Assembly (NCBI GenBank): GCA_002384205.1
Contig: DGBH01000100.1
Span: forward strand, 1 to 18,472
Length of the DNA: 18,472 nt
Source: Bacteroidetes bacterium UBA4009
GTDB lineage: Bacteria > Bacteroidota > Bacteroidia > NS11-12g > UBA9320
Direction: 5' to 3'
Position numbers and translations under genes: made by a program. Every line of letters starts with the position of its first letter. The first letter of the stretch is position 1. Shown here in pieces: positions 1 to 6,164 of this stretch. The notes below the pieces were generated by a model, which saw only the letters and a list, made by a program, of their open reading frames with translations, ran no database searches and had not been told where the DNA came from.

Positions 1-185
1 CCACTTACAAAGTCAGCATGAAAATGAGTTTCAAAGATATACTTGATTTTAGCGCCGTCTTTTTCAGCCCTAGCGATATAGTCATCTACTTCTCTAAGTG
101 GATCAATAATCGCTACTTCTCCGTTGCTTTCAATGTAATAAGATCCTTGAGCAAGGCAGCCGGTATATATCTGTTCTATTTTCAT
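1..185 (-). CDS. MBL-fold metallo-hydrolase, N-terminal part (cut by window edge)
   Basis: Translating the minus strand from the ATG at 185 gives an uninterrupted frame of 61 codons that runs off the left edge. It opens MKIEQIYTGCLAQGSYYIES, continues through an AIIDPLREVDDY stretch (about residues 25-36) and reaches ETHFHADFVSG (52-62). His54, His56 and Asp58 match the first part of the metallo-beta-lactamase metal-binding motif (HxHxD). The HADF variant and this N-terminus fit the Bacteroidota/Firmicutes branch related to persulfide dioxygenases, whose members often carry rhodanese domains further on; those would lie outside the window. Sulfur or persulfide handling is inferred from family only. 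It lies 81 bp downstream of a Crp/Fnr regulator on the same strand and has its own promoter with a Crp-like site. Confidence 0.85.
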   Translation of the reverse strand, partial: MKIEQIYTGCLAQGSYYIESNGEVAIIDPLREVDDYIARAEKDGAKIKYIFETHFHADFVS

Positions 186-206
186 TTTAGTATTCGTTAA
201 CGATTG

Positions 207-214
207 CAAAGTTA
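207..214 (-). promoter_or_regulatory. Putative -7 box of the MBL-hydrolase gene
   Basis: On the minus strand this reads TAACTTTG, an exact match to the Bacteroidota -7 consensus TAnnTTTG. It would start transcription near 201, giving a leader of about 16 nt. I see no TTTG at the -33 position, which suits an activator-dependent promoter. Confidence 0.5.
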
Positions 215-234
215 AGATGAAGTTTGCACTGCAT

Positions 235-250
235 TGTTACGTAAGTCACA
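235..250. promoter_or_regulatory. Putative Crp/Fnr-family operator
   Basis: TGTTACGTAAGTCACA fits the TGTGA-N6-TCACA type of site with one mismatch (TGTTA-N6-TCACA). Its centre (242.5) is about 41 bp upstream of the start inferred from the -7 box, the classic class II activator position. The obvious candidate protein is the Crp/Fnr regulator encoded just upstream (267-926). Confidence 0.55.
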
Positions 251-266
251 TTACTCCATTATTGCT

Positions 267-926
267 TTAAAGTTTATTTAAGATAATCTTATTTCTACTA
301 TGGGTTAACAAGCCATCTTTCTCTAGCTTGGCTAGCATACGAGATATCACAACACGACTAGAGTGCATATCATTGGCGATTTGAAAATGAGTACCTTGTA
401 TTTCGACACTGCCTGTTACCATTGCTTTATCTCGCAGGTACTTCATAAGTCGTTCTTCCATATTGTGAAAAGCGAGCGTATCGATAGCTTCAAGCATTTC
501 ATTTAACCTGTAGTTATAGGTTTCCATAATAAAGTGACGCCATTCTTTATACTTAACCATCCAGTCATCCACTTTAACGATAGGTAAAAATAATAATTCG
601 CATTGTTCTTCTGCAATAGCTCTTATTTTACTCTTGCTCCCGTGTGTTGCAAGGTTAAGTGTAACGGCACACGTATCGCCCATTTCAAGGTAGTATAGTA
701 GTAGCTCTTTGCCATCGGCGTCTTCGGTTAATATTTTTAAAGTTCCAGAAACAATTAGAGGAAAATACTCCATCTTATCCCCTATGTTAATGATTATTTC
801 ATCTGTATTGAAGACTTTTAATTGACCATTATAGCAAATCTCATTGATCAGTTCTTCTTTAAAAATATTTTGAAAACGACTGTGTAAGTGATTATAGCAA
901 GTTATATCGAATGGGATTATTGACAT
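267..926 (-). CDS. Crp/Fnr-family transcriptional regulator
   Basis: This 219-aa protein has the length and layout of a Crp/Fnr regulator. A cyclic-nucleotide-binding-like beta-roll covers roughly residues 30-120, with a VSGTLKIL stretch around 59-66. A long dimerisation helix follows (about 125-160), then a C-terminal winged helix-turn-helix whose recognition segment is HSSRVVISRMLAKLEKDGLL. The four cysteines (10, 31, 86, 109) are scattered and do not form the N-terminal cluster of oxygen-sensing FNR, so an iron-sulfur cluster is not predicted. The start is the ATG at 926; no Shine-Dalgarno sequence is seen. It begins 21 bp after the FMN-binding gene, probably in the same transcript. The ligand is unknown. 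A Crp-type palindrome in the next intergenic gap suggests it activates the downstream MBL hydrolase. Confidence 0.9.
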   Translation of the reverse strand: MSIIPFDITCYNHLHSRFQNIFKEELINEICYNGQLKVFNTDEIIINIGDKMEYFPLIVSGTLKILTEDADGKELLLYYLEMGDTCAVTLNLATHGSKSKIRAIAEEQCELLFLPIVKVDDWMVKYKEWRHFIMETYNYRLNEMLEAIDTLAFHNMEERLMKYLRDKAMVTGSVEIQGTHFQIANDMHSSRVVISRMLAKLEKDGLLTHSRNKIILNKL

Positions 927-947
927 GCCACGAAATTAAAGCTTTTC

Positions 948-1481
948 CTATTGTTTTTGAATAATGCGCAACTGCTCATTAACTCCAGCAGTAATCGATT
1001 TTACAGAAATAGTAGCACCTGAGATAGCATCTATATTTTCTCCTACACTAAATGATGTTCCTTTTTCAAATTGTTTAAGCCATCCCTTGTTGGCAATCTG
1101 ATAACCATGGTCTGATGTGTATTCCAACACCCTTACTTTTTTGATATTTTTATCCTTATCAAAAGCGGTGAAAAAGTAAAATTGCTCAAACGAAATAGAA
1201 TCTTTTGAGGGCTTATCACACCCTCCTATTTTACATCCTAATGCTCTAGTAATAATAGAATATCCTGCTAGCGTATCGGCACTATACACCTCGTATAACT
1301 GATGATTTAATGTCAATGTATCATTTATGGAGAGCTCCCGAACAAGTACGTCTTTATCAAATAACTTGTTTAACTGTTTGCTCATTTTATGACTAAGATA
1401 GCCGGGCAAATAGCTATAAGAAGCAGCTAAGGTGAAGCCGCCTAGCACAAAAAATATACCTATGTAATATCTATGCTTCAC
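948..1481 (-). CDS. FMN-binding domain protein (RnfG/NqrC-like), membrane-anchored
   Basis: The 177-aa product has one N-terminal membrane segment (about residues 5-24) and a C-terminal FMN-binding domain. The signature is DAISGATIS: Asp151, then Ser154-Gly-Ala-Thr157. In RnfG and NqrC the threonine of this motif carries covalently attached FMN added by the flavin transferase ApbE, so Thr157 is the predicted site. Cys83 and Cys88 (GCKIGGC) form a close pair that could make a disulfide or bind metal. No apbE or other Rnf/Nqr subunit lies nearby. The start is a GTG, with an in-frame TAG two codons upstream. The gene begins 8 bp after the porin and is followed 21 bp later by the Crp/Fnr gene, suggesting one operon. 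A periplasmic electron-carrier role is inferred from family. Confidence 0.85.
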   Translation of the reverse strand: MKHRYYIGIFFVLGGFTLAASYSYLPGYLSHKMSKQLNKLFDKDVLVRELSINDTLTLNHQLYEVYSADTLAGYSIITRALGCKIGGCDKPSKDSISFEQFYFFTAFDKDKNIKKVRVLEYTSDHGYQIANKGWLKQFEKGTSFSVGENIDAISGATISVKSITAGVNEQLRIIQKQ

Positions 1482-1489
1482 TAACTATG

Positions 1490-2677
1490 CTATCTAAACC
1501 AAAAACCTATACCCGAGTTAAATTGATGCGTTTGACTATGAAGTGCATTGTTAAAATTTTGATAATCAGCTTTAATAACAACTGCGTCATTCAGAAAAAA
1601 TGAGAAACCAGCGGTAACTACTGTGCGGTCATACGCCTTATTGGGTATCATAGCTTCATCTACCGATTGATGTGTATTGTATTGTGAGTAACGTACAAAA
1701 GGCACGATTTTCTTTTGCATTCCCAACAGGCTTGAAACATCATAACCAACTTCACCATAATACCCAAACATACTTGAGCCTAGATCTTTTCCCGTAAACG
1801 CATTATAAGCGGAGGTATTGGTAAAATTCGCAAAGAATAATTCCCCTTTTGCTTGCAGTTTCTTCGCTTGATATCTAAAATCAAAACCAACCATTTGCAC
1901 GCCTACTATGGAGCTATCCGCTCTAGCCATTTGACTTACGCTATCTCTATGAATATTCTCGAAAAGACTAGATTCGGTAGAACCCACATATCCGGCAAGT
2001 CCTATGTCAAATCCCTTTAAACCGTAATAATTTATCTTTCCAGAAAGATCAGGTCTCGTCATGGTTGATTGGGCTCCTTTTTGACGAGCTCCACGTAACG
2101 GTTTGCTGCCTTCTAATTTAGCTCCATTATCATAACTCATGGGGCCATTTACGAGATAAAGTTGGTATCTGAGTGCCGCACTTGGTAGATTACCTGCGAT
2201 GCCTGCTCCTATTTCTCTCCACGTACTTGGGTACAATGCATTCGATATTACGGGTCTGTTTACTCCGTTAAAAATAGTGGGCTCATGGTACTCGTTCATC
2301 AGTCCCATTGGGATAAGTAATAATCCTGCTTGCACATTTAGCCAAGGTTTTGCCTGATAGTTTAAAAAAGCTTGCTCGAGGTAAACTTCTTTAATATGCT
2401 CTATTTCTATTTCACTGATAAACGAAGTCTTATTGTTGAATTTATAGCCAAAAAGTAGCACCATTCGTTCTGCATCTAAATCGCCATTGTATTGTGTATT
2501 ATTCCCAAAAGGTTGTTCGTAATGCACTTCGCCATAAGCGCCCATGAGTAGATTTCCGTCTTTGCTCTCCAATAGTGTACGAGCCGCATTCATATGGTAA
2601 TTCGTAAAACTATCCATTTCTTGGGCCATGCTTAACTGACCTATTAATAGCGCTATAAGGGTGTAAAATAATTTCAT
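1490..2677 (-). CDS. Outer-membrane porin, OprO/OprP-like beta-barrel
   Basis: A signal peptide (about residues 1-18, cleavage near SMA/QE) precedes a 395-aa protein rich in alternating, aromatic-punctuated strands ending in the aromatic terminus GFWFR, as expected for a barrel recognised by the BAM machinery. The GLLLIPMGLMNEYHEP and YPSTWREIGAGIAG stretches resemble the Bacteroidota branch of phosphate-selective porin O/P proteins; the substrate cannot be read from sequence. It is the first gene of the apparent porin, FMN-binding, Crp/Fnr unit. A -7 box lies 18 bp upstream of the start and a palindrome further up, so this is probably where that transcript begins. Confidence 0.75.
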   Translation of the reverse strand: MKLFYTLIALLIGQLSMAQEMDSFTNYHMNAARTLLESKDGNLLMGAYGEVHYEQPFGNNTQYNGDLDAERMVLLFGYKFNNKTSFISEIEIEHIKEVYLEQAFLNYQAKPWLNVQAGLLLIPMGLMNEYHEPTIFNGVNRPVISNALYPSTWREIGAGIAGNLPSAALRYQLYLVNGPMSYDNGAKLEGSKPLRGARQKGAQSTMTRPDLSGKINYYGLKGFDIGLAGYVGSTESSLFENIHRDSVSQMARADSSIVGVQMVGFDFRYQAKKLQAKGELFFANFTNTSAYNAFTGKDLGSSMFGYYGEVGYDVSSLLGMQKKIVPFVRYSQYNTHQSVDEAMIPNKAYDRTVVTAGFSFFLNDAVVIKADYQNFNNALHSQTHQFNSGIGFWFR

Positions 2678-2695
2678 ATAGGTTCTTTAGTAGTG

Positions 2696-2703
2696 CAAAT
2701 CTA
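2696..2703 (-). promoter_or_regulatory. Putative -7 box of the porin operon
   Basis: The minus strand reads TAGATTTG, an exact TAnnTTTG match ending 18 bp before the porin ATG. No clear -33 TTTG is visible, so the promoter may be weak or activator-dependent. Confidence 0.4.
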
Positions 2704-2739
2704 TTTTTATTTGGATTAATTAAAAATAAGAAATGCTAA

Positions 2740-2763
2740 AAATAAGTAAGACTCTACTTATTT
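2740..2763. repeat. Perfect 9-bp inverted repeat upstream of the porin operon
   Basis: AAATAAGTA and TACTTATTT are exact reverse complements separated by AGACTC. The centre lies about 50 bp upstream of the porin -7 box. It could be an operator for the porin operon. It could also act as a weak terminator for transcription from the methyltransferase side, because five T residues follow on the minus strand. Confidence 0.45.
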
Positions 2764-2791
2764 AGAATGACACCTATAATTCTTGATAAAA

Positions 2792-2831
2792 TTTAACCTT
2801 ACTACCTGTTTATAAGAGAATTAAGGTTAAA
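2792..2831 (-). terminator. Possible terminator of the tsaD-methyltransferase operon
   Basis: TTTAACCTTA (2792-2801) and TAAGGTTAAA (2822-2831) are perfect complements around a 20-nt loop, starting 12 bp after the methyltransferase stop. On the minus strand a TTTT run follows. The stem is AT-rich and the loop long, so termination would be modest; an operator role is the alternative. Confidence 0.45.
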
Positions 2832-2843
2832 AATAAGCTGTCA

Positions 2844-3446
2844 TTATTTCTTCTTCATCCTAGCGAACGAAAAATTTTGAACCGTATTAAATGGCGTAAC
2901 GTGATCTGCAGTAAAGTAATTTTCTACGCTAAAATCACTTCCAAATGTATCCTCCATTTGATTATGATCATACTGTATAATTTCAAGACCACTACATTTG
3001 AGTGGGCCAGAAGGCGAGAAAGTAGCTAGAATAACATTTTCTGCATACTCTTTTACCATGTCTACATACGTATTTACTTCTTCTTGCTCTCTTAGAAAAT
3101 GAAAAACTGCACGGTCATGCCACACTTCATATGTTTTAGTAGGTTTAAAATCCAAGATGTCAGTTACCAGCCATTCTACCTTTGTAGCATCGGCACCTAG
3201 TCGTTTCTTTGCTCTTTCGATAGCTGCTGCAGAGATATCTAAAACGGTGATATCGGTATACCCCAGTTTTAGCAAGAAGTCTACGACCAAACTATCGCCA
3301 CCACCTATATCAATGATTGGCGCATTTTTACTTACCAAGGTTTGCGCTACTAATTCTATAGATGTTTCAGGATACGCCTGTGTCCAACTTACTTCGGCAG
3401 GTGTCTTGGTGGAATATATATTTTCCCAGTGTTCTTTTTTATTCAT
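2844..3446 (-). CDS. Class I SAM-dependent methyltransferase
   Basis: This 200-aa protein is a single Rossmann-type methyltransferase domain. Motif I is IIDIGGGDS (44-52), which binds the methionine part of SAM. Asp70 at the end of ITVLD is the likely ribose-binding acid, and TDILDF (95-100) fits the adenine-binding motif. The opening HWENIYSTKTPAEVSW is typical of small-molecule methyltransferases of this type, and WHDRAVFHFL (109-118) follows the core. The substrate is unknown. It starts at an ATG 20 bp after the DUF3820 gene and is the last gene of the six-gene minus-strand run. Confidence 0.85.
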   Translation of the reverse strand: MNKKEHWENIYSTKTPAEVSWTQAYPETSIELVAQTLVSKNAPIIDIGGGDSLVVDFLLKLGYTDITVLDISAAAIERAKKRLGADATKVEWLVTDILDFKPTKTYEVWHDRAVFHFLREQEEVNTYVDMVKEYAENVILATFSPSGPLKCSGLEIIQYDHNQMEDTFGSDFSVENYFTADHVTPFNTVQNFSFARMKKK

Positions 3447-3466
3447 GGGTGTTTATTGCAAACTAT

Positions 3467-3700
3467 TTAAGTGTATCTATATCTTTTTTTGAGTTCAAAA
3501 ATGATTTCTTCCAAACCATTGAGTTTAATTTCATAAACCGTATCTAATTGCATTCCAAGAGCACCTGCGGGGAATCCACCTTTTCGCTTAAACCATTCTA
3601 GATAACTCACGGGTAAATCACAAAGCAAACTTCCCTTAAATCTGCCAAAAGGCATTTTTACGGTAACTATTTGTTTTAGTATTTCTGGATTAGGAGTCAA
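3467..3700 (-). CDS. DUF3820 family protein
   Basis: This 77-aa protein matches the DUF3820 pattern: VKMPFGRFKGSLLCDLP near residues 14-28, then YLEWFKRKGGFP, and a C-terminal YEIKLNGLE. Family members are small, single-domain proteins without an established biochemical role. No ATG is available in front of the conserved core; the frame opens with TTG at 3700, 30 bp after the stop of the upstream gene. Bacteroidota relatives begin at about this point (PEILKQ-like), which supports the TTG. Confidence 0.8.
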   Translation of the reverse strand: MTPNPEILKQIVTVKMPFGRFKGSLLCDLPVSYLEWFKRKGGFPAGALGMQLDTVYEIKLNGLEEIIFELKKRYRYT

Positions 3701-3730
3701 AATAATACGATCGTTACGCTTCTTGATGTC

Positions 3731-4990
3731 TTAGGTTTTTTGCTTTTTCTTCTTCACGCTAGGAAACAAAATGTTGTTTAAGATTAGCCTATATCCAGGA
3801 GAATTAGGATGCAAGGCCATGTCTGTAGGTGGTTCATTTACCATGTGCTGATAGTCTTCTGGATCGTGACCTCCATAAAACGTAAACTGGCCTTTACCCA
3901 TAGTACCGTGAATATATCTAGCTTCACTAAGGCTTTTGTTTTCGCCCATAATTATCACAGAACTTTTTATTTGTTCCTTGTGAAACGCTGTAGTCTGCCC
4001 CATAAATCCTTTGATGATTCGTTCATGATTTTGCGTAAGGATAGCGGGGATAACATCCCACTTCGCACTAAATTCATTTAGGGCAAACAGGTCATTTTCT
4101 TCGGTAACGTTGCGAGATATCGGGTCAACATCTATGCTGCTCACTTCATACACCATAGGATTTTGTTCTATGTTAAAATCCTTAAATGCAAAGGTTTTAG
4201 TATAATCTAATTTAGCTTGAGCTCCTGGATCTATAGGATCACCGTCAAACATATATTCACAAATATCTGTTCCATCAGCTGCCATAGCAATATCATAACT
4301 ATCTGTTGCACTGCACATGGCAAATAAAAATCCACCTCCAACCGTAAAATCTCGAATCTTTTTGGTAACGGCTAATTTCAGTTCTGCTACCGTTGCAAAT
4401 CCATGTTTCGAAGCCATTTCTTCCGCTTCCGCAACTTGTGCCTTGTACCATGACGCATTGCGGTAACTTGACCAAAACTTGCCGTATTGCCCCGTAAAAT
4501 CTTCATGATGTAAATGCAACCATTCATAAGTTGGCAGTTTGCCATCCAATACTTCATCGTCAAACACAACATCATACGGTATTTCGGCATAATTAAGTAC
4601 CATCGTTACGGCATCGTCCCAAGGTTGTGCTGACTTAGGAGAGTACACTGCTATTTTCGGGACTTTGAGGAGTTTAACCGTTTCGGCATTAACTGCAGGA
4701 TTGGCTATTTCATCTTTAATACTATTGGCCTTCCCCTCGCTAAGGGTACTAAAGGAAACTCCACGCAATAGGCATTCTTTTTCAATGTTCTCGTAATCGT
4801 CCATCATAAAGCTCCCCCCCTTATAATTTAATAACCACTCTACTTCCTGCTCCATACTTAACACCCAATAGGCGATTCCATAAGCCTTAAGATGATTTTT
4901 CTGGCTGGCATCCATGGGGATAAGCAGTTTATCCGCCAACAAATTTTGCCCCAAGCAGAGCAAGAGTATGTAGATTAGTACTCTTTTCAT
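3731..4990 (-). CDS. Secreted protein of the Bacteroidota 'asparagine synthetase B-like' family, function unknown
   Basis: The 419-aa product begins with a signal peptide (about residues 1-19, LLLCLGQNLLAD). The mature part contains striking invariant-looking blocks: LLIPMDASQKNHLKAYGIAY, PKIAVYSPKSAQPWDDAV, YEWLHLHHEDFTGQYGKF, GGGFLFAMCSATDSYDIA, AKWDVIPAILTQNHE, YIHGTMGKGQFTFYGGHDPE and LHPNSPGYRLILNN. Proteins of this type are commonly labelled asparagine synthetase B in Bacteroidota databases, but the protein lacks the N-terminal catalytic Cys and the ATP pyrophosphatase P-loop of AsnB and is exported, so that name is misleading. The glycine-rich block with Cys and the His/Asp-rich segments suggest an enzyme or binding protein. 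Its ATG overlaps the crcB stop by 4 bp. The basic tail KKKKQKT is unusual for an exported protein. Confidence 0.75.
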   Translation of the reverse strand: MKRVLIYILLLCLGQNLLADKLLIPMDASQKNHLKAYGIAYWVLSMEQEVEWLLNYKGGSFMMDDYENIEKECLLRGVSFSTLSEGKANSIKDEIANPAVNAETVKLLKVPKIAVYSPKSAQPWDDAVTMVLNYAEIPYDVVFDDEVLDGKLPTYEWLHLHHEDFTGQYGKFWSSYRNASWYKAQVAEAEEMASKHGFATVAELKLAVTKKIRDFTVGGGFLFAMCSATDSYDIAMAADGTDICEYMFDGDPIDPGAQAKLDYTKTFAFKDFNIEQNPMVYEVSSIDVDPISRNVTEENDLFALNEFSAKWDVIPAILTQNHERIIKGFMGQTTAFHKEQIKSSVIIMGENKSLSEARYIHGTMGKGQFTFYGGHDPEDYQHMVNEPPTDMALHPNSPGYRLILNNILFPSVKKKKQKT

Positions 4991-5349
4991 GACAACCAGT
5001 AAGTCGCTGCTTTATATCCTGAATACACGAGCAAAACTCCTAGAACATTACTGGCTAAAAAATAGATCAGGAAATTTTTATGAAACCCGTATTCTAGCAT
5101 TTTCATAAGTTCTAGGCTATAGCTCGAAAAGGTTGTAAAACCCCCTAAAAATCCAACTACGCCAATTAGATACCACGGATTCTGAATTTTGATGGCGTAA
5201 GAATAAACCAATCCAATCAAGAAACAGCCTACAAGATTAACGGTAAGCGTTGCAAAAGGAAACTGTACGCCTTCATCAAAGGCCTTGCTTACTGCCCAAC
5301 GACAAGCAGCACCTATACCCCCACCTAAGAAAACCCATACTAAATTCAT
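4987..5349 (-). CDS. crcB: CrcB/Fluc fluoride channel
   Basis: At 120 aa with four predicted membrane helices, this has the usual length of a single-domain Fluc subunit, which works as an antiparallel dual-topology dimer. Family hallmarks are GGGIGAACRW near the N-terminus, TLTVNLVGCFLIG (34-46, including the conserved Asn38) and GFLGGFTTFSSYS (66-78, with the phenylalanine/threonine/serine residues that line the fluoride path). It exports fluoride from the cytoplasm. It overlaps both neighbours by 4 bp (ATGA). No fluoride riboswitch is seen upstream, as expected inside an operon. Confidence 0.95.
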   Translation of the reverse strand: MNLVWVFLGGGIGAACRWAVSKAFDEGVQFPFATLTVNLVGCFLIGLVYSYAIKIQNPWYLIGVVGFLGGFTTFSSYSLELMKMLEYGFHKNFLIYFLASNVLGVLLVYSGYKAATYWLS

Positions 5350-6164
5350 TTTTGCAAGATGTATTCAAAAATAAATTCTATTTCTAAAACTCCTTTAGGA
5401 TTGTAGGATAAGACATTAGATATTAGCCCATTATCATGGTAAAAATACTCTTGTTTTTGATTTGCCGTATTGATGGTATTGGCCAGTTGACCAAACTGAT
5501 TATACGAAAAATAGGTCTGTGAAAAAGTAGGTTTTTCTCCATAAGTCGTAAACCCAGCTGATTTCATTTTACTCTCTTTATCAAACTCATAGAACATCAT
5601 TTGTATTGGTTTGCCCATTTCGTCTATTACATATAGTTGACTAAGATTTCCATTGACATCATATCGTACTACATTTTTGGTGCGTACTTTGTTCCCATCG
5701 TAGTTAATAGTCACGGCAACAAAACTATCTAACCTGCCTGTTTTATTTCTATAGTAGGTGGTATTCGTGACGATGGTATCCAATATTTCTGTTAAGAACA
5801 ATACTGTCTTAATTGGTTTTTCTTCGTCTTTAGAGTACCAAAAACTGGTGTTGCTTTTTTCTACTCCGTCTACATTATTTCTTACCAGAAGAAGTTCTCT
5901 GTCATTATAGATTAAAAAAGTCTCATCATATCCTGTCCAACCCATGCATCGCATATCTACTTTTTGATACGTTAATCGGGATTGTGCATCAAATTTTTTA
6001 TAATCCAGTAGGCATGTATCCTTGTTATTAGGGAAGGCATGAATGAACTGCTTTTTTTTAACTTCTGCTACTTTGTTAATTCGCAAAAATGTAGAATCAT
6101 TTTCTTGAGCTAGAGACATACCGTAACTTAATACGGAAAAGAGTATGAGTATTATTTTATTCAT
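5346..6164 (-). CDS. Secreted protein of unknown function with YD-like strand repeats
   Basis: I do not recognise a family. The chosen ATG at 6164 opens directly into a signal peptide (MNKIILILFSVLSYGMSLAQ) and forms an ATGA overlap with the tsaD stop. The frame also allows an ATG at 6179, but that adds five residues ahead of the signal peptide. The 272-aa product has repeated short units of tyrosine/aspartate-glycine type (YDVNGNLSQLY, YNQFGQLANT, YHDNGLISNV, YNPKGVLE) in its last ~110 residues, resembling loose RHS/YD or MORN-like beta repeats. This suggests a periplasmic or surface beta-structured protein. The 3' end overlaps crcB by 4 bp, so it is probably translationally coupled on both sides. 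Confidence 0.7.
   Translation of the reverse strand: MNKIILILFSVLSYGMSLAQENDSTFLRINKVAEVKKKQFIHAFPNNKDTCLLDYKKFDAQSRLTYQKVDMRCMGWTGYDETFLIYNDRELLLVRNNVDGVEKSNTSFWYSKDEEKPIKTVLFLTEILDTIVTNTTYYRNKTGRLDSFVAVTINYDGNKVRTKNVVRYDVNGNLSQLYVIDEMGKPIQMMFYEFDKESKMKSAGFTTYGEKPTFSQTYFSYNQFGQLANTINTANQKQEYFYHDNGLISNVLSYNPKGVLEIEFIFEYILQK

Noticed and set aside
18..200. 60-codon plus-strand frame at the left edge
   Set aside because: It is antisense to the MBL-fold gene, whose minus-strand translation carries the THxHxD motif.
3157..3492. 111-codon plus-strand frame over the methyltransferase
   Set aside because: It is antisense to a gene with clear SAM-binding motifs, and the translation shows no family pattern.
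3731..4990. True asparagine synthetase
   Set aside because: There is a signal peptide, no N-terminal catalytic Cys and no pyrophosphatase P-loop, so the common database label is not supported.
4987..5420. Fluoride riboswitch upstream of crcB
   Set aside because: The sequence before crcB is coding sequence of the overlapping upstream gene; I see no crcB-motif aptamer.
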